From: Hyphomonas sp. CY54-11-8
GTDB lineage: Bacteria > Pseudomonadota > Alphaproteobacteria > Caulobacterales > Hyphomonadaceae
DNA length: 64,000 bases
NCBI RefSeq assembly: GCF_000682735.1
Contig: NZ_AWFD01000037.1
Coordinates: forward strand, 124,001 to 188,000
Reading direction: 5' to 3'
Below are positions 20,280 to 28,892 of this stretch, piece by piece; within the stretch, counting starts at the first letter, position 1, and every line of letters begins with the position of its first letter. Below the pieces are notes generated by a model, which searched no databases, was not told the origin of the DNA, and was given only the letters and a program-made list of their open reading frames with translations. The position numbers and the translations under genes are program-made.

Positions 20280-20299
20280 TGTCCCTGACTTTGGGGACA
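20280..20299 (+). promoter_or_regulatory. 20-bp dyad on the luxR ribosome binding site, lux-box sized
   Basis: TGTCCC at 20280-20285 and GGGACA at 20294-20299 with an 8-bp spacer form a 20-bp inverted repeat four bases before the luxR ATG. A possible -35 (TTGCGT at 20252-20257) and a poor -10 (CCTTAT at 20275-20280) lie just upstream. It could be a LuxR binding site for autoregulation, or an RNA hairpin hiding the GGGGA Shine-Dalgarno. Confidence 0.4.
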
Positions 20300-20303
20300 A
20301 GGT

Positions 20304-21035
20304 ATGGCGCGCGACATCGAGCCACTTCGCCAGTTTTTCCGGGATTGCCGTGACGCGGCAACGCTCCTGGACCTCCGCACTGCTGCAGCAAACTATTTTG
20401 AAACGACGCATGTCGTGATGGCGAGCTACATACATTATCCGCCGGTCGGCGCCCGTGATTTCGATGGGCAGATCCGGGTCGGAGAGTTTGGTTATCCGGA
20501 AAGCTGGCGGGAAACCTACCTCGCGGAAGAGCTGCACCTGTGCGACCCGCTGGCCCGCAGGGCCGTGAATTTCACCCGTCCCTATTTCTGGACCGAAGCC
20601 CCGCAATTGCCGAACCTGACACTGGAAGAACGCGAATATCTTCAGCGCGTCGCCGCGCAGAATATGGGCGAAGGGATCGGTATCCCCCTGTTCGGTCCCG
20701 CCGGGCGAAACGGTTACGCCGCGCTGGGTTTCGGCCAGGCAGAACGCCCGCCCGCGGATGAAGTGCTTGAACTGCAGGCAGCGTCTCAGATGGGCCATCT
20801 CGCCTATTGCCGTCTGCTGCTGAAGGATCTTCCCAACGGCACCGTCCTGTCTGCCCGCGAGCGCGAAATCCTGCGATGGGTCGCGCGTGGGCGAACCAAT
20901 TCGCAGATTGCAGAAGTTTTACAGCTGTCACGGAATACGGTCGAAACCTATATCCGGCGCTGTTTTGAGAAGCTCGACGTGAACGACCGTGTCTCCGCGG
21001 CTCTGCGGGGCATCGCGCTCGGCATGGTCGACTGA
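20304..21035 (+). CDS. LuxR-family quorum-sensing-type regulator (solo)
   Basis: 243 residues. The N-terminal autoinducer-binding domain keeps the residues that contact acyl-homoserine lactone in TraR/LuxR: W68 and Y72 in ESWRETY, D81-P82 in CDPLARR, W96 in PYFW, and the GIGIPLFGPAG glycine. The C-terminal GerE helix-turn-helix (about 178-240) reads LSAREREILRWVARG and NTVETYIRRCFEKLDV. It should bind DNA in response to an acyl-homoserine lactone or a related signal. No luxI-type synthase is in the window, so it is a solo here. A 20-bp dyad covers its ribosome binding site. Confidence 0.88.
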   Translation: MARDIEPLRQFFRDCRDAATLLDLRTAAANYFETTHVVMASYIHYPPVGARDFDGQIRVGEFGYPESWRETYLAEELHLCDPLARRAVNFTRPYFWTEAPQLPNLTLEEREYLQRVAAQNMGEGIGIPLFGPAGRNGYAALGFGQAERPPADEVLELQAASQMGHLAYCRLLLKDLPNGTVLSAREREILRWVARGRTNSQIAEVLQLSRNTVETYIRRCFEKLDVNDRVSAALRGIALGMVD

Positions 21036-21042
21036 CAGCCTG

Positions 21043-22227
21043 TCAGGCTGCAGCGACGCGGTCATCTGCCGGGATAGCCTTCAGGATAAATCCGCCGCCA
21101 AGGATGCGCGTACCGCCATCAGGATCATACAGCACCGCTGCCTGTCCGCGTGCAACACCCTCTTCCGGCTCTTCGAACCAGATCACCGGCGTACCGTCAT
21201 GCCAGCCAAGCCGTCCGGGCACAGGCGGGCGCGTGGACCGCACACGGACAAGCACAGGGGCGCCCGCATCGGCAGCAGATTCCAGGCTACCAGCCCCAAT
21301 CCAGTTCAACTCTTCGAGCAGCAGGCCGGACGTCATCAGCGCTTCACGCGGGCCAACGACAACGCGGCGGTTCGGCGCGTCGATCTTCACAACAAACAAC
21401 GGCTCTCCGGTGGCGACACCAAGGCCTCGGCGCTGGCCGATCGTGTAATGAATGACGCCATTATGCTCGCCCAGCACGCGTCCATCGAGATGCACGATCT
21501 CGCCGCCGCGCCCGGCACCGGGACGGAGTTTTTCAACAACATTCGCATACGACCCTTCCGGCACGAAGCAGATATCCTGGCTGTCCGGCTTCGAGGCAAC
21601 TGGCAGATTAAACCGGTCAGCCAGTTCCCGCACTTCCGTCTTCGGCAGGTCGCCCAAAGGAAAGCGCAGGAAGTCCAGCTGCTCGCGGGTTGTCGCAAAC
21701 AGGAAGTAGGACTGATCGCGCGACGCATCTGCCGCGCGGTGCAGTTCCGGTCCATCTGCGCCATCCGTACGGCGGATATAGTGCCCTGTGGCGAGGCAGT
21801 CCGCACCAAGGTCTTTCGCCGTTTTCAGGAGGTCAGAGAATTTGACGGTCTGGTTGCAGCGGATGCAGGGGATTGGCGTCGAACCGGCAAGGTAAGTGTC
21901 GGCGAAATCCTCCATCACCTGCTCGCGGAACTTCGACTCGTAATCCAGCACATAGTGCGGAATGCCGATCATGTCTGCGACGTTCCGCGCATCATGGATG
22001 TCTTGCCCGGCGCAACAGGCGCCTTTCTTCTCGATAGCAGCGCCGTGATCGTACAGCTGCAGCGTGATGCCGATGACATCATAGCCTTCAGCCTTCAGCA
22101 TGGCGGCCACCACGGAACTGTCGACCCCGCCTGACATGGCGGCGACGACGCGGGTATCAGCCGGCGCTTTTGCGAATCCAAGGGAATTGACGCCGCCTGT
22201 CCAGGCAGCCGTTTTCGTATCGGTCAT
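21043..22227 (-). CDS. mnmA: tRNA 2-thiouridine(34) synthase MnmA
   Basis: 394 residues. The PP-loop SGGVDSS is at 32-38 ([16 protein letters not shown]). The catalytic cysteines lie in the [11 protein letters not shown] segment and in the central DSQDICF segment. The ARDQSYFLF and [11 protein letters not shown] signatures are present. It adds sulfur to U34 of Lys, Glu and Gln tRNAs using ATP and a persulfide relay. The N-terminal 28 residues extend beyond the E. coli start, as is common in Alphaproteobacteria. It converges on luxR with only 7 bp between the stops and no clear terminator. Confidence 0.95.
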   Translation of the reverse strand: MTDTKTAAWTGGVNSLGFAKAPADTRVVAAMSGGVDSSVVAAMLKAEGYDVIGITLQLYDHGAAIEKKGACCAGQDIHDARNVADMIGIPHYVLDYESKFREQVMEDFADTYLAGSTPIPCIRCNQTVKFSDLLKTAKDLGADCLATGHYIRRTDGADGPELHRAADASRDQSYFLFATTREQLDFLRFPLGDLPKTEVRELADRFNLPVASKPDSQDICFVPEGSYANVVEKLRPGAGRGGEIVHLDGRVLGEHNGVIHYTIGQRRGLGVATGEPLFVVKIDAPNRRVVVGPREALMTSGLLLEELNWIGAGSLESAADAGAPVLVRVRSTRPPVPGRLGWHDGTPVIWFEEPEEGVARGQAAVLYDPDGGTRILGGGFILKAIPADDRVAAA

Positions 22228-22319
22228 CTCTCACTCCCACCGGGTTCAAGGCCCGGAGCAGCCAAGGTTGAGGCGCGCATATAGCGGCTGGATGACCAAA
22301 GGTGAAGAGCCGGGCCTGC

Positions 22320-23165
22320 TCAGGCTGCGGAGGTGGCCGTTTTCGGAGTGCCGTTCGAGGCGATCCAGGTGCCGCGGAAATCGCGCGACGGCTCCAGCTG
22401 GTTCGTCAGGCCGATCAGGCTCTCGCCCTGCCCCAGAATGACCAGACCGCCCGGCATCAGCTGCGCGGCAAGCGAGTCAGCAACGCGGCTGCGGGCCGAC
22501 CGGTCCATGCCGGACAGCACGTTGCGGCACAGGATGACATCGAACTTGCCGAGCCCGCCGGCGCTCTCGAGCAGATTGTGCTGACGGAAACTGACCTTGC
22601 TGCGCAGTGCCTCGGAGATTTCCCACTGGCCGCTATCGGTGCGGGTGAAGTGGTGCAAAAGACGGTGAATGGAGAGACCCTTCTGGACTTCGTAATGCCC
22701 ATAGCGACCGGCCCGGGCCCGCTCTGTGGCCGTCTTGCAAAGGTCGGTGGAGAGGATCTCGATCTTGGCCCCGCGCAGGGCGGAGGGCAGATCGTCCTCC
22801 AGCAGCATGGCAAGCGAGTAGGCTTCCTGGCCCGTGGAGCCACCGGCAATCCAGATTTTCACCCGGCCTGTATTACCGGCCTTGAGGCGCATGGGCAGGA
22901 TATCGTTGACCAGGCGGTGCAACGTGTCGCGTTCCCGGAAGAACCACGTGTCCTTTGACACCAGCGCCGCGGCGCATTCTGCAGCGAACACCGGATTAGC
23001 GCGGGATTTCAGGCAATGAACCAGATCGTCCAGCGAGCCGAAGCCTTCCCGACGCGCAATCGGCGCCAGACGGGCTTCGATCAGATAGGATTTCGATCGC
23101 GGAATCGCCTGACCCGACCCTTTCAGGGCCAGATCTGCCAACTCGTTGAACACCCCATCCTGCAT
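22320..23165 (-). CDS. CheR-type protein-glutamate methyltransferase
   Basis: 281 residues with the helical CheR N-domain (1-80), then the SAM-binding fold. DTWFFRERDTL (72-82) corresponds to the conserved T-x-FFRD. GGSTGQEAYSLAM (108-120) replaces the usual CSTGEEPYS. LSTDLCKTATERARAGRYG and FDVILCRNVL follow. Classic CheR methylates glutamates of chemoreceptors. Here it stands with a CheY-like receiver and chpT, and no receptor, CheA or CheW is nearby, so its partner may not be a standard chemoreceptor. It is the last gene of the chpT-cheY-cheR direction of transcription. Confidence 0.85.
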   Translation of the reverse strand: MQDGVFNELADLALKGSGQAIPRSKSYLIEARLAPIARREGFGSLDDLVHCLKSRANPVFAAECAAALVSKDTWFFRERDTLHRLVNDILPMRLKAGNTGRVKIWIAGGSTGQEAYSLAMLLEDDLPSALRGAKIEILSTDLCKTATERARAGRYGHYEVQKGLSIHRLLHHFTRTDSGQWEISEALRSKVSFRQHNLLESAGGLGKFDVILCRNVLSGMDRSARSRVADSLAAQLMPGGLVILGQGESLIGLTNQLEPSRDFRGTWIASNGTPKTATSAA

Positions 23166-23234
23166 AATTGGCTCCGGTCCCGGGCTGATGCGCTCGCAAA
23201 AGTTACCGGTACAGCAAGGATTATTAAGAAATAC

Positions 23235-23600
23235 TTAGATCAGCCCGACTTCGGCGAACTTGCTTTCAAGAATCTCTGCGTCGAACGGCTTCATAATAAA
23301 CTCATCGGCACCGGATCGTAGCGCCTCGCCGACATGTTCTGCATCATTCTCGATCGAGCAGAACATGACAACCGGCTTTTTACCACCCTCTTCCCGCCGC
23401 AGGGCGCGCAGGAAATCGAGGCCGTTCATCACGGGCATGTTCCAGTCCAGCAGGACAGCCTCGGGCATCTGCTTGCGGCAGATATCCAGAGCTTCCGAGC
23501 CATTTCCCGCTTCGACCACTTCGAAGCGCAGATCCTTGATGATACGGGCCGCAACTTTCCGCACTACGCGGGAATCGTCGACTATCAGGCACGTTTTCAT
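23235..23600 (-). CDS. CheY-like single-domain response regulator
   Basis: 121 residues from ATG 23600 with GGGG and AAAAGG stretches upstream; the longer frame to 23666 adds 22 residues not found in receivers. All phosphorylation-site residues are present: D8 and D9, the phosphoacceptor D52 (LLDWNMPVMNG), S82 in the Thr/Ser switch position and K104 (IMKPF). There is no output domain. The position between chpT and cheR suggests it receives or drains phosphate in a relay, or controls the neighbouring methyltransferase. Both are inference from context. Confidence 0.9.
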   Translation of the reverse strand: MKTCLIVDDSRVVRKVAARIIKDLRFEVVEAGNGSEALDICRKQMPEAVLLDWNMPVMNGLDFLRALRREEGGKKPVVMFCSIENDAEHVGEALRSGADEFIMKPFDAEILESKFAEVGLI

Positions 23601-23686
23601 GAACCTTTTCCCCACTGGAACACCATCTCTGGACGCTCGCCGAAGTGTCTTAACAAAATCTTTCAACGCCCGTCCGGCGAGCAGGC

Positions 23687-24334
23687 TCAGCCTTCGGCGC
23701 GCAGCCCCGCGGCCATGAAGATCACCTGACCGTCGCTCGCCTTGGCGGTAAACTCGCCTTCGAGGCCGTCACAGATCATTTTGGCAAACAGCGGTTGAAT
23801 GTTTTCGGCCCGCCAGCCTTCAGTCGGATCGGTGCCTTCGATTGCCGCAGTCACTTCTTCCTTGAGGCGGGCGCGATCCCCTTTTGCCGTCAACGTGATC
23901 GTCAGGCCGCCCGCTTCGCTGCGGATGCGGACGCTGACCACACCGCCGCGCGGCAGGGATTCTACCGCCAGCATGACGAGGTTCATCATCAGGCGAACGT
24001 GAGAAAAGCTCAGATGGTCCGCCTGAAGGTCCCACTCGACGCTCGGCTTGTGGCTGCTGACAAAAGCGTCGGTAATCTTGCGGGCTTCATGAATATCCGC
24101 CGCACCGGCATTCAGGCCGATGGACCCGAAGGCATAACGCAGAAACTGGATGCGCGCAGCGGCTTTTTCCGCCCCATCATGCAGCAGCGCCTCTGCCTGG
24201 GCTTTCATTTCATGATCGCCCGGCTCGTCCATGAGGTCGAGTGCATTTGTGACCGAGGAAATCGGCGAAACGAGGTCGTGGCAAATGCGCGACGCAATGT
24301 ACGCAGACAGGCGCGCAGGATCGATCGATGACAT
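23687..24334 (-). CDS. chpT: histidine phosphotransferase ChpT
   Basis: 215 residues from ATG 24334, supported by a promoter-like TTGACA/AATCCT upstream that overlaps the longer frame reaching 24403. The phosphorylated histidine is H19 in ASRICHDLVSPISSVTNALDL. The rest is a degenerate histidine-kinase-like fold (SFSHVRLMMNLVMLAVESLP ... GGLTITLTAKG). In Caulobacter ChpT carries phosphate from the hybrid kinase CckA to CtrA and CpdR, governing the cell cycle; that role is carried over by homology. Downstream on the same strand are a CheY-like receiver and a CheR. Confidence 0.88.
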   Translation of the reverse strand: MSSIDPARLSAYIASRICHDLVSPISSVTNALDLMDEPGDHEMKAQAEALLHDGAEKAAARIQFLRYAFGSIGLNAGAADIHEARKITDAFVSSHKPSVEWDLQADHLSFSHVRLMMNLVMLAVESLPRGGVVSVRIRSEAGGLTITLTAKGDRARLKEEVTAAIEGTDPTEGWRAENIQPLFAKMICDGLEGEFTAKASDGQVIFMAAGLRAEG

Positions 24335-24370
24335 GGTCAGCCCTGTAGAAGATAGTGTGACAACGGCGGC

Positions 24371-24399
24371 AGGATTGGGTGCTCCGCCGTTTGTGTCAA
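24371..24399 (-). promoter_or_regulatory. candidate chpT promoter
   Basis: On the minus strand TTGACA (24394-24399), a 17-bp spacer and AATCCT (24371-24376); predicted start about 30 bp before ATG 24334. The -35 is a full consensus match. Confidence 0.45.
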
Positions 24400-24436
24400 T
24401 CAAAGCTGCGTGAAGATACCGTCACAGCTGCAGGGG

Positions 24437-24676
24437 TCACAGGGTTGGGTCGTCCGGCCGGTCGATATCGTCGTGTCCGTGGCGTGCCGAGTAAAATGTC
24501 AGGAAAAACAGGCCGCCCGACAAGCCAACGGTGAGCACCGCGCCGATAATATAGGCTGCCCAGCCATGCCCGCTGATCCCGTCGCTGCCACCCATCCAGA
24601 AACGTGGCATGACAGCAAGCACCACTGCCAGGACAGCGATGCAGGCGAATATGACGGCGATGGCTTTACGAGACAT
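24437..24676 (-). CDS. small two-helix membrane protein
   Basis: 79 residues (MSRKAIAVIFACIAV...) with two hydrophobic helices at about 5-22 and 40-62, separated by a glycine-rich loop, and a charged tail with HGHDDIDRPDD. I do not recognise the family. It lies 43 bp downstream of ydbL on the same strand and could be the last gene of the ydbH-ynbE-ydbL transcript. Codon use looks like the neighbours. Most likely an inner-membrane protein with both ends on the same side. Confidence 0.6.
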   Translation of the reverse strand: MSRKAIAVIFACIAVLAVVLAVMPRFWMGGSDGISGHGWAAYIIGAVLTVGLSGGLFFLTFYSARHGHDDIDRPDDPTL

Positions 24677-24719
24677 GACCCTACCCTAGAGCCGAAGCCG
24701 GGCCGGGCAAGTCACGATG

Positions 24720-25067
24720 TCACTTGCGTTTCCAGACGCCGGACTCGTCCATGTAGTACTCGCCGGCATCCAGCTTCTCGATCTGCTTCTCACCGGTCAG
24801 GCGGGCGACTTGCGCAGGCGTCGTCCCCGTCTGGGCAGCGACCTCGGCATATTTGGCCGCGCGGCGATTGTTGATCTCATTGACCTTGCGGACAATGGCC
24901 GGATCGGCGGCGCCCACGACACCCAGAAGGCCGTCGATGGTTTCACCCACCTGGCCGGCATCTATGGCGGCATCGATCACGGGGTCGCCCGCAAAAGCGG
25001 CAGGCGCCACCGCAAAGGATGCGATGGCGAATACGGAGGCGGCAGCGAAAGTGCGAAGGGATGTCAT
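24720..25067 (-). CDS. ydbL: YdbL-family periplasmic protein (DUF1318)
   Basis: 115 residues with a cleavable signal peptide (predicted cut after PAAFA, near residue 26). The mature domain keeps the family pattern: VIDAAIDAGQVGETIDGLLG, VRKVNEINNRRAAKYAEVAAQ, and the C-terminal DAGEYYMDESGVWKRK. In E. coli YdbL works with YdbH and YnbE, apparently as a periplasmic factor that keeps their assembly in check. All three genes are adjacent here in the order ydbH, ynbE, ydbL, which supports the assignment. Confidence 0.85.
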   Translation of the reverse strand: MTSLRTFAAASVFAIASFAVAPAAFAGDPVIDAAIDAGQVGETIDGLLGVVGAADPAIVRKVNEINNRRAAKYAEVAAQTGTTPAQVARLTGEKQIEKLDAGEYYMDESGVWKRK

Positions 25068-25086
25068 GAAATGTCTCCTCTCTTCG

Positions 25087-25272
25087 CTAGAACAGATCCG
25101 GGTTGTCCGCGATCAGTTCCTCGACTTCCTTGTCGAGGATGATGCGCACTTCCTGGGTGATATTGAGATCGATCTTGATCGGCTTGTCCGACGGTTCGAT
25201 CTTTATCGTATGCGTGCAGGCAGCCAGGATAGCAAATCCGGCGCCGGCAAGGAGTGTGTGTCGAAGGGTCAT
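25087..25272 (-). CDS. ynbE: YnbE-family lipoprotein
   Basis: 61 residues, the typical size. The signal ends in ILAAC (lipidated C19) and the short mature part (IKIEPSDKPIKIDLNITQEV ... LDKEVEELIADNPDLF) matches YnbE. In E. coli YnbE is an outer-membrane lipoprotein that stacks by beta-strand augmentation on the C-terminus of YdbH to complete the intermembrane bridge. It sits between ydbH (77 bp upstream) and ydbL (19 bp downstream). An alternative upstream start at 25330 is out of frame and not credible. Confidence 0.85.
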   Translation of the reverse strand: MTLRHTLLAGAGFAILAACTHTIKIEPSDKPIKIDLNITQEVRIILDKEVEELIADNPDLF

Positions 25273-25349
25273 GGGCGTGGCGGCCTCCTTGAAGCTTGCG
25301 CCACCATGCCATGGCGCGGCTTAACGTCAATCAAGGACATGGTTGTCCC

Positions 25350-28300
25350 CTATTCATCTTCGGCGATTTTCAGCCCGCGGTCCGTCAGCACTTCCTCAAC
25401 GACGAAATCGGTCAGCTTCTGCTGGTTGGTGTAGAACTGGCTGGAGCGGAAGAGTTCCGCCAGCGCCGAATCCACAGCGATGTTGAATTCAAAGGGCTGG
25501 CCCTTCACAATATGGGCGTTCGACCCATAAGTGACGTCGTTCCGGCTCTTGCCAGCCAGTTTCAGCGTGATCTTCACCCGGTCGGTCACATCCCCGTCCA
25601 GCCCGACCTCGAGCACCGTGAAGTCAAAATCCTTCAGCGCCTCGAATGCGAGGCGGACATTGGCGTCGGACTGGGCCGCAGAGTCTGCGGCATCTCCCAG
25701 ATAGGCAACCCGACCGCCGCTATCGTCCGCAAAAAGCCGCGCATCACGAACCAGGACTTTCGTCCGTTCCACATCGATCGGGAACCGGCCAGACACTGTG
25801 CCTTCTGCCTCGATCTTAGGAAGCTTCAGGATACGGACGAGCTCGGCCAGATCGATCGCATCTGCCGTCACTTCGACATGTTGCGCATCTGCACCAAGGG
25901 CCCAGTCAAACGGGGCCAGCGCCAGCGTTCCGCCAGCAAAGGGAAAGGCCGCAGAGTCGACCGCAAGGACTTTCCCGCCTGAAAACGCAAACACGATCCG
26001 GCCTTCGCGAAGCGGAACGCCGGGGTTCATGCCGCCAACCGTCAGCACCTGGCTCGGATCGGTGGAGAGCGTAAACAGATCCGCAAAGTGAACCTGCCCA
26101 TTCACATTCTCCACCCGCCCGAGGCGAGTCGTCTGAAATCCGAAGTCCGTGACGGACACATCCGCGGTGCCGGCCAGACGCCCGCCATCTATCTTCACAT
26201 CGGAAGCGGCTTCCATCTGGCCTGCCGCATCTGTGTAAACGCCGCGCAAACGCTCCGACAGCATGACGGGCTGCAGTCCGCCTTTCTTGAATTCCAACAC
26301 GCGCGTGGCGACCCGCGCCGTGCCGTCGAGCGTCAGCACATTGATGTCTGCCGTGATGTCGCCGACCGGCACATCATTGGCTTTCAGGCGTAGCGGACCA
26401 CTGAGCGCCAATTGCCACTCATGCATCTGCGCCGTCAGATCAGAGACGAGCGGCTGATAGACCGGGTCATCGCGGAAGTCCCGGATCAGGACCGATCCAC
26501 CTGCGAGGTCTCCGGACAAGCCGCCAGAACCGATTTCGCCATCGAAACTGATTTCCTTAGCGGTCACCTTTGCCGGGATCAGTGTTCCGCCAAACACCGT
26601 ATTGCCCAGCGTCGCGGCAAGCGCAGGCACTTTGCCTTTCGCCGTCACAAGGCGGACATGCGGATTTGCCGCATCAATCGACAGTGTACGGTCTCCAATA
26701 TCCATTGGCAGGGTGAGATCAGGCGAGGAAAGCGACAGGGTGAAGCCTTTACGCACCGACCAATCGATCGCGGCATTCGTCAGGTTGAGCTGACCGGTGA
26801 CCGATTTTGATTCAAATGGCCAGGACAATTTGCCAAGGGAGGCTGTACCGGATGCATCCCCGTTCCCGGGCTTCATGAACGCGCCTTTGCGCGGACAGAG
26901 GTTGAGCTTGTTTGGCTGGAACATCACGCTGCCGAGCTTCACGCCTTGCGTATCAAACCGAAGGCATGGCTCATTCACTGGCTCAACGCGAAGCCCCTCT
27001 TCCCGATTGATCACCTGGATTGTGCCGCTCAGCCGAGAGTCGGAGAGCTCAATCCCGAACACGGGTCCGGACAGCGACACCCAACCGCCTGCATTTACGC
27101 TCAGATCATCTGGCTTCGAGCTGACTCTTAGTGATGAGAGATCCATACCAAACCGTGTTCCGTTCACGGACCAGGGGGACAGATCCACAGAGCGCGCATC
27201 GATGAGCAAGCCGCTGCTTCCAAATGCCAGTGAGTTGAGGTCTGCAGACACTCGTGGCGCGCCGCCGCCTTTCAGGGACAGCTCGCCGCCAATTGAGGCC
27301 GTTCCGCCATTCAGGCTGAACCAGGGCTTGTCCGTCCGCTGTGACGACACGGACAAAGCCAGACCGCTCGCCGCCTTGAGCGACGCAGTGTCCTGCGCAT
27401 CGAGCGTCAGATTCCCTTCGCGCACTGTCACACCGACCTGCGCCTGAGCATCGAAATCAGACAGCGCCTGGCTGAAGGCCGCTCTCAGACTGTCACCATG
27501 CGCCGTCAGGGGAGACGGCAGTTTCACGCGGCTGAGCGGGCCCTCTGCAAATGTTTCGGTCAGGGCAGCATCTGTGGCGGCGATCTGGCCAAAGAAGCGG
27601 ACACCCTCCGCTTCCGTCCAGGCAACTTGGCCTGCCGCGGACAGGTCACCCGCCTTGCCTTGCGGTATCGAGACATCCTTCAGGGAAAAATCCGTTGGCC
27701 CAGCAATCGTGCCGTCCGTTTTGCGCATTGAGGCTTCGACACGGGCCTTGCCCGCGGAATAGCCACGCCACCCCGATTTACCGGATTCCAGTTGAATGTC
27801 TGCCTCGGTCAATGCGTCGATCAGCGCCTCTCGCGTCGCATCGGCCACCCGGTCCAGTTGCGCATGACCACTGGTCTCGAGGCCGGAGAGCGCAAAGTCG
27901 GCGCCAGAGGCTTCCGTTATCCGCCCCTCCCAGACCAGCCGCGCGGGCGCCTCTTCATCGAGACCTGACTCTATGGTCGCTACCAGCTGGGCGTCGATCA
28001 GGCTCACATCGTCAGTGCGCATTTCTTCGAGGGTGAGGTTCACGCGGCCTTCCAGCTGGCCATTCCGCGCAACAAGATCCGCAACACCGCCAGACCAGCG
28101 AAGGTATCCCTGCGGTTCGTCCAGATGGGCCGGGTCCAAAACGATGGAGGCTGTGGCATCCTTCGGAAACAGACCGTTCGCCGAGACACTGGCGCCGACC
28201 TCACCGGCGCTCGTCCGGATCAGGATGCGACCATCGCGAATGTCGATCGCCGGAAGCGCCCCACCGCCGCTACTGCCACCAGACGGCACCAGCCGCTCAA

Positions 28301-28703
28301 GCCCGTAAAAGCCGATTTGTCCGTCAGTGAGCGCCCCGCTCACAACGGGCGCTTCCAGCTCAACGCCAGCAACACGCGGCGTGAATAGCCCAGGCCAATC
28401 CAGGCGGACGCGAGCCCAAGGCGCTTCGAAAGCCGTCTGGCCCTGCCCTTTTACAGCAAGATCACTGATCGCAGCGCCATTGAGCCCCAGCTCGTCAAAC
28501 CGGGCCGTACAGGCGAGGTTCCGTCCGGCGCACCAGTCGGCCAGCACCTGACGGGCAATGCTTTTCCGCATCGCCCAGCCAGCAATCAGGCCGAGCAGTA
28601 CCAGCAGCACAGCCCCTGCCAGCACATGACGTGCCCAGCGCGCACGCGCCGATGGCGCCTTGCGGCCTGTTTTGCTAAAATCTCCGTCATCTGCCTGCGT
28701 CAC
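25350..28703 (-). CDS. ydbH: YdbH-family AsmA-like intermembrane lipid transport protein
   Basis: 1117 residues. One N-terminal transmembrane helix (about 26-45) is followed by a very long region of short alternating beta strands, typical of AsmA/TamB/YdbH bridge proteins that form a hydrophobic groove across the periplasm. The C-terminal third, with VEVTADAIDLAELVRILKLPKIEAEGTVSGRFPID and the final YTNQQKLTDFVVEEVLTDRGL, is the YdbH signature. In E. coli YdbH is one of three redundant proteins moving phospholipid to the outer membrane. ynbE and ydbL follow directly on the same strand. It diverges from an M23 peptidase gene. Confidence 0.88.
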   Translation of the reverse strand: MTQADDGDFSKTGRKAPSARARWARHVLAGAVLLVLLGLIAGWAMRKSIARQVLADWCAGRNLACTARFDELGLNGAAISDLAVKGQGQTAFEAPWARVRLDWPGLFTPRVAGVELEAPVVSGALTDGQIGFYGLERLVPSGGSSGGGALPAIDIRDGRILIRTSAGEVGASVSANGLFPKDATASIVLDPAHLDEPQGYLRWSGGVADLVARNGQLEGRVNLTLEEMRTDDVSLIDAQLVATIESGLDEEAPARLVWEGRITEASGADFALSGLETSGHAQLDRVADATREALIDALTEADIQLESGKSGWRGYSAGKARVEASMRKTDGTIAGPTDFSLKDVSIPQGKAGDLSAAGQVAWTEAEGVRFFGQIAATDAALTETFAEGPLSRVKLPSPLTAHGDSLRAAFSQALSDFDAQAQVGVTVREGNLTLDAQDTASLKAASGLALSVSSQRTDKPWFSLNGGTASIGGELSLKGGGAPRVSADLNSLAFGSSGLLIDARSVDLSPWSVNGTRFGMDLSSLRVSSKPDDLSVNAGGWVSLSGPVFGIELSDSRLSGTIQVINREEGLRVEPVNEPCLRFDTQGVKLGSVMFQPNKLNLCPRKGAFMKPGNGDASGTASLGKLSWPFESKSVTGQLNLTNAAIDWSVRKGFTLSLSSPDLTLPMDIGDRTLSIDAANPHVRLVTAKGKVPALAATLGNTVFGGTLIPAKVTAKEISFDGEIGSGGLSGDLAGGSVLIRDFRDDPVYQPLVSDLTAQMHEWQLALSGPLRLKANDVPVGDITADINVLTLDGTARVATRVLEFKKGGLQPVMLSERLRGVYTDAAGQMEAASDVKIDGGRLAGTADVSVTDFGFQTTRLGRVENVNGQVHFADLFTLSTDPSQVLTVGGMNPGVPLREGRIVFAFSGGKVLAVDSAAFPFAGGTLALAPFDWALGADAQHVEVTADAIDLAELVRILKLPKIEAEGTVSGRFPIDVERTKVLVRDARLFADDSGGRVAYLGDAADSAAQSDANVRLAFEALKDFDFTVLEVGLDGDVTDRVKITLKLAGKSRNDVTYGSNAHIVKGQPFEFNIAVDSALAELFRSSQFYTNQQKLTDFVVEEVLTDRGLKIAEDE

Positions 28704-28892
28704 TGACTCATCCGGCTTGCGTCCGGCTCGCTGTGGAAATTAGAATCTTGCCTGAAAGGGGAATTCCTTTCCGGCCTTGTTTCAAAAGCCTTAATAGGCA
28801 AAGGCGATAACAATTTGGCGAATAAACGTCCGTCTGCATGGGATTTGCAGGCAGGAGGCCAGGGTGGCGAACAAAATGGAGGGGCTTGCAGC

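Noticed and set aside
21037-21051. Terminator between luxR and mnmA
   Set aside because: The CAGCCTG/CAGGCTG hairpin has a one-base loop and no T-run on either strand, so it is too weak to call.
19154-22227. A luxI-type synthase partner for the LuxR protein
   Set aside because: Neither neighbour resembles an acyl-homoserine lactone synthase; ELM1-like and MnmA identities are clear.
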